DNA from: Polyangium spumosum | Lineage (GTDB): Bacteria > Myxococcota_A > Polyangia > Polyangiales > Polyangiaceae | DNA: 64,000 nucleotides | Direction of reading: 5' to 3' | NCBI RefSeq assembly: GCF_009649845.1 | Contig: NZ_WJIE01000023.1 | Span: 41,491-105,490, forward strand | Part shown: piece after piece, positions 62,326 to 64,000 of the stretch | Numbering within the stretch: the first letter of the stretch is position 1 | How the letters are laid out: each line of letters begins with the position of its first letter | Position numbers and translations under genes: made by a program | The notes under the pieces: model-generated | Databases searched by the model: none | Told to the model about the DNA's origin: nothing | What the model saw: the letters and a program-made list of their open reading frames with translations, nothing else

Positions 62326-63015
62326 TCAGGGCGTGGTTTCGGCCTCGGCCGGCGCTGCCGCGGGGCTCGATTTGCGCGCCTTGCGCCAGGGGAGCGTGAA
62401 GAGGGCTGTTTTTTCGCGGTCCTTGAGGAGGGACTGGATGGCGCCGAGCTGGGCTTCGCGCGACTGCGAGAGCTCGGACTTGTAGAGCGTCAGCGCCACC
62501 TTCCCGCTCTGGAGCGCGAGGCGGGCCAGGTCTTCCTTTTTGTCGGCGTCGTGGAACTCGCCGAGCTCGATCTCGAGCTTTTTGAGGAAAGCGAGGCGCA
62601 AGGGGTGCTCTTCGGGGAGCGACTTGAGGTTGGAGATGGCGGCGCCGGCCCGTTCGGTGAAGGCCGCGGCGGTGGTGCGGCGGAGGGCGGAGGGCGCGTC
62701 GGGCAGGAGGGTGAGGACCTCCTTGGGGTTTTTCACGGCCATGGTGCGGCGGAGCTCGGTATACACGTCGAGCACGTCGAGCTTCTCGGCGTCCTCGATG
62801 GCGCGGGCGCGAATCTGCTGGTCCTCGGCTTTTTGCAGTTCGTTCCGGCGAGAATCGATCTGCGCGACGACGGCATTGGCGTCCGCGCCGATGGCTGCGA
62901 GGCCTGGATAACGCTTTTCGAGCGCGCCGCAGATGGCGTCGCGGTGGATGAAGTCCGCGCGAAAGGCCTCGAGCTGCACCTCGTCGGTGTACGTCTGGTA
63001 GGTATGGTTCGCCAT
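62326..63015 (-). CDS. Hypothetical helical protein (229 aa)
   Basis: From ATG 63015 (MANHTYQTYTDEVQLEAFRADF) the protein is soluble, mainly helical, with many charged residues (VVAQIDSRRNELQKAEDQQIRARAIEDAEKLDVLDVY; LRLAFLKKLEIELGEFHDADKKEDLARLALQ). No signal peptide or membrane span. No family recognised. The upstream extension of the frame (Pro/Thr-rich) is less likely to be translated. Confidence 0.65.
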   Translation of the reverse strand: MANHTYQTYTDEVQLEAFRADFIHRDAICGALEKRYPGLAAIGADANAVVAQIDSRRNELQKAEDQQIRARAIEDAEKLDVLDVYTELRRTMAVKNPKEVLTLLPDAPSALRRTTAAAFTERAGAAISNLKSLPEEHPLRLAFLKKLEIELGEFHDADKKEDLARLALQSGKVALTLYKSELSQSREAQLGAIQSLLKDREKTALFTLPWRKARKSSPAAAPAEAETTP

Positions 63016-63151
63016 GGTGGTGGGGGGGCCTCCGTGGGTGGGAGCGGTGAGCGGGGGAGGGTATTGTGGTGCGGGTTTTGCTGTCAAGCGTACGCGGGGT
63101 ACGCACGTGTTTTGCTGACGAGTGGAGCGGGCGTTGGTAACGTGAGTGGTG

Positions 63152-63922
63152 ATGGGCTCGATGTTGCGGTGGATCGGGGTTGCGTTCGTTGTGGGGTTGT
63201 GCAGCGGGCGCGCGTATGCGGGGCCGGCGGAGGACCGAGCGGCGGCGGACGTGCTGTTCAGGGAGGCGCGGGCGCTGGCGAAGGAGGGTCGTCACGGGGA
63301 GGCGTGCCCGAAGTTCGCAGCGAGCCAGGCGCTCGACCCGAGGCCGGGGAGGTTGCTGGCGCTGGGAGATTGTTACGAGAAGGCAGGGCAGACGGCGAGC
63401 GGATGGGCGACGTTCCGGGAGGCGGAGGCGGCCGCGGGGGCAGTGGGGGACGATGCGCGGAGGGAGGAAGCGGCGAGGAGGGCGGGAGAGCTCGAGCCGA
63501 GGTTGTCGAAGCTGGTGATCGAGGTGGGGGCAGGCGCGCGGGTGGGGGGGCTCGTGGTGAAGCGGAACGGGGAGGTGGTGGAGGCAGAGGCGTGGGGGAA
63601 GGCGGTGCCGGTGGATCCAGGGCCGCAGGTGATCGAGGCGGGGGCGCCAGGGAGGAAGGGGTGGGCAGGGAAGATGGTGGTGGAAGGGGAGGGGGCGACG
63701 GTGAGGGTGGAGGTGCCGGGGTTGGAGGTGGTGAGGGTGGAGCGGGCGGTGCCGGCGCAGAAGGTGGAGGGCGGAGGGAAGAGTGGGGCGGTGGTTGCGG
63801 TGGGCGGGGGGCTTGCGCTGGTGGGGGTTGGGGTGGGGGTGGGGTTTTTGGTGGCGGCGAGTGGTGCGGACAAGTGTGCAACCGGAATCTTGGGTGACAC
63901 TTCAGACCGGCAGCCTGGGTGA
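63152..63922 (+). CDS. Exported TPR/PEGA-type protein, 3' end altered by repeat
   Basis: From ATG 63152 a signal peptide (GVAFVVGLCSGRAYAG) is followed by a TPR-like domain (ADVLFREARALAKEGRHGEACPKFAASQALDPRPGRLLALGDCYEKAGQ), a PEGA-like beta region (residues about 125-195) and a Gly/Val-rich hydrophobic segment at about 213-235. The last residues (GADKCATGILGDTSDRQPG) run into repeated DNA, and the stop codon lies inside the repeat. Intact relatives in myxobacteria usually continue after the hydrophobic segment, so this gene may be cut off. Strand composition is unusual: G dominates on the coding strand throughout. Confidence 0.7.
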   Translation: MGSMLRWIGVAFVVGLCSGRAYAGPAEDRAAADVLFREARALAKEGRHGEACPKFAASQALDPRPGRLLALGDCYEKAGQTASGWATFREAEAAAGAVGDDARREEAARRAGELEPRLSKLVIEVGAGARVGGLVVKRNGEVVEAEAWGKAVPVDPGPQVIEAGAPGRKGWAGKMVVEGEGATVRVEVPGLEVVRVERAVPAQKVEGGGKSGAVVAVGGGLALVGVGVGVGFLVAASGADKCATGILGDTSDRQPG

Positions 63923-64000
63923 CACTTCCTCGCTCCTCGAGGCATCGACCCACCACCTTGGGTAGCGCGGACCGGCGGCGCAGGGACGTGGACCGGCAGC
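63881..64000. mobile_element. Probable end of an insertion element with 23-bp direct repeats
   Basis: Two 23-bp copies, ACCGGAATCTTGGGTGACACTTC (63881-63903) and ACCGGCAGCCTGGGTGACACTTC (63906-63928), are followed by further GGACCGGCGGC / GGACCGGCAGC pieces near 63970-64000. Reiterated TGGGTGACA sequences at an edge resemble the subterminal repeats of IS21/IS481-type elements. The block interrupts the preceding gene and continues past the window, so the transposase is not visible. Confidence 0.5.

Overview
The window is very GC-rich, gene-dense DNA that looks like a chromosome segment of a myxobacterium, most likely of the Polyangiaceae (Sorangium/Polyangium type). The support is three proteins ending in a MYXO-CTERM-like tail, thrombospondin-3 and PEGA repeat proteins, many lipoproteins with long Gly/Ser or Pro linkers, a Ser/Thr kinase with a membrane anchor, and a very high G+C third-position bias. 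No rRNA, tRNA or CRISPR array was seen.

Layout. 1-4848 (minus strand) is the ribosomal/insertase block rpmH-rnpA-yidD-yidC-jag, followed unusually by rplS, a terminator and a truncated zinc-ribbon/Pro-rich gene. 5161-10072 holds an OmpA-type outer-membrane protein, a small lipoprotein, a PEGA protein and a DUF255 thioredoxin-fold protein. 10125-14283 is a tight four-gene operon FAAL - CFA-type methyltransferase - ACP - ketosynthase. 14495-32988 is mostly ordinary accessory material: lipoproteins, Uma2, LysR plus benzoate-CoA-ligase-like enzyme, LemA/TPM, a five-haem cytochrome-like protein, a glycosyltransferase, and secreted MYXO-CTERM proteins.

The most interesting part is 33319-57749. It contains (a) a 22-bp tandem array followed by a five-gene operon with 4-nt overlaps throughout: His-rich membrane protein, SDR with all three catalytic residues replaced, second membrane protein, Tes/MJ0619-like radical SAM enzyme, FabG-like SDR; (b) an extended acyl carrier protein at 38873; (c) a seven-gene operon 53577->46909 encoding FabZ, ketosynthase, Cys-less ketosynthase (CLF-like), ketosynthase, Cys-less ketosynthase (CLF-like), FabG and nitroreductase, all overlapping; and (d) divergently from it, a second Tes-like radical SAM enzyme, a second FabG-like SDR of the same length (247 aa), a membrane protein and a ureohydrolase. 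My inference is that these genes form one lipid or polyene system: two KS-CLF pairs with KR, DH and ACP build acyl chains lacking an obvious classical enoyl reductase, and two radical SAM enzymes of the family that joins lipid chains in archaea modify them. The product is not known from the sequence.

Between these parts lie an AbiEii-like nucleotidyltransferase pair (37942-38686), an operon M20 peptidase - Cys-rich lipoprotein - CutA - aldo/keto reductase - ACP, and a sensory operon with two V4R-type proteins and a PAS-STAS (RsbR-like) protein. 57750-64000 carries a lipoprotein, Fe-alcohol dehydrogenase, monooxygenase-like protein, a Ser/Thr kinase, degenerate intergenic repeats, and a PEGA/TPR-type protein whose 3' end runs into a repeat that looks like the end of a mobile element.
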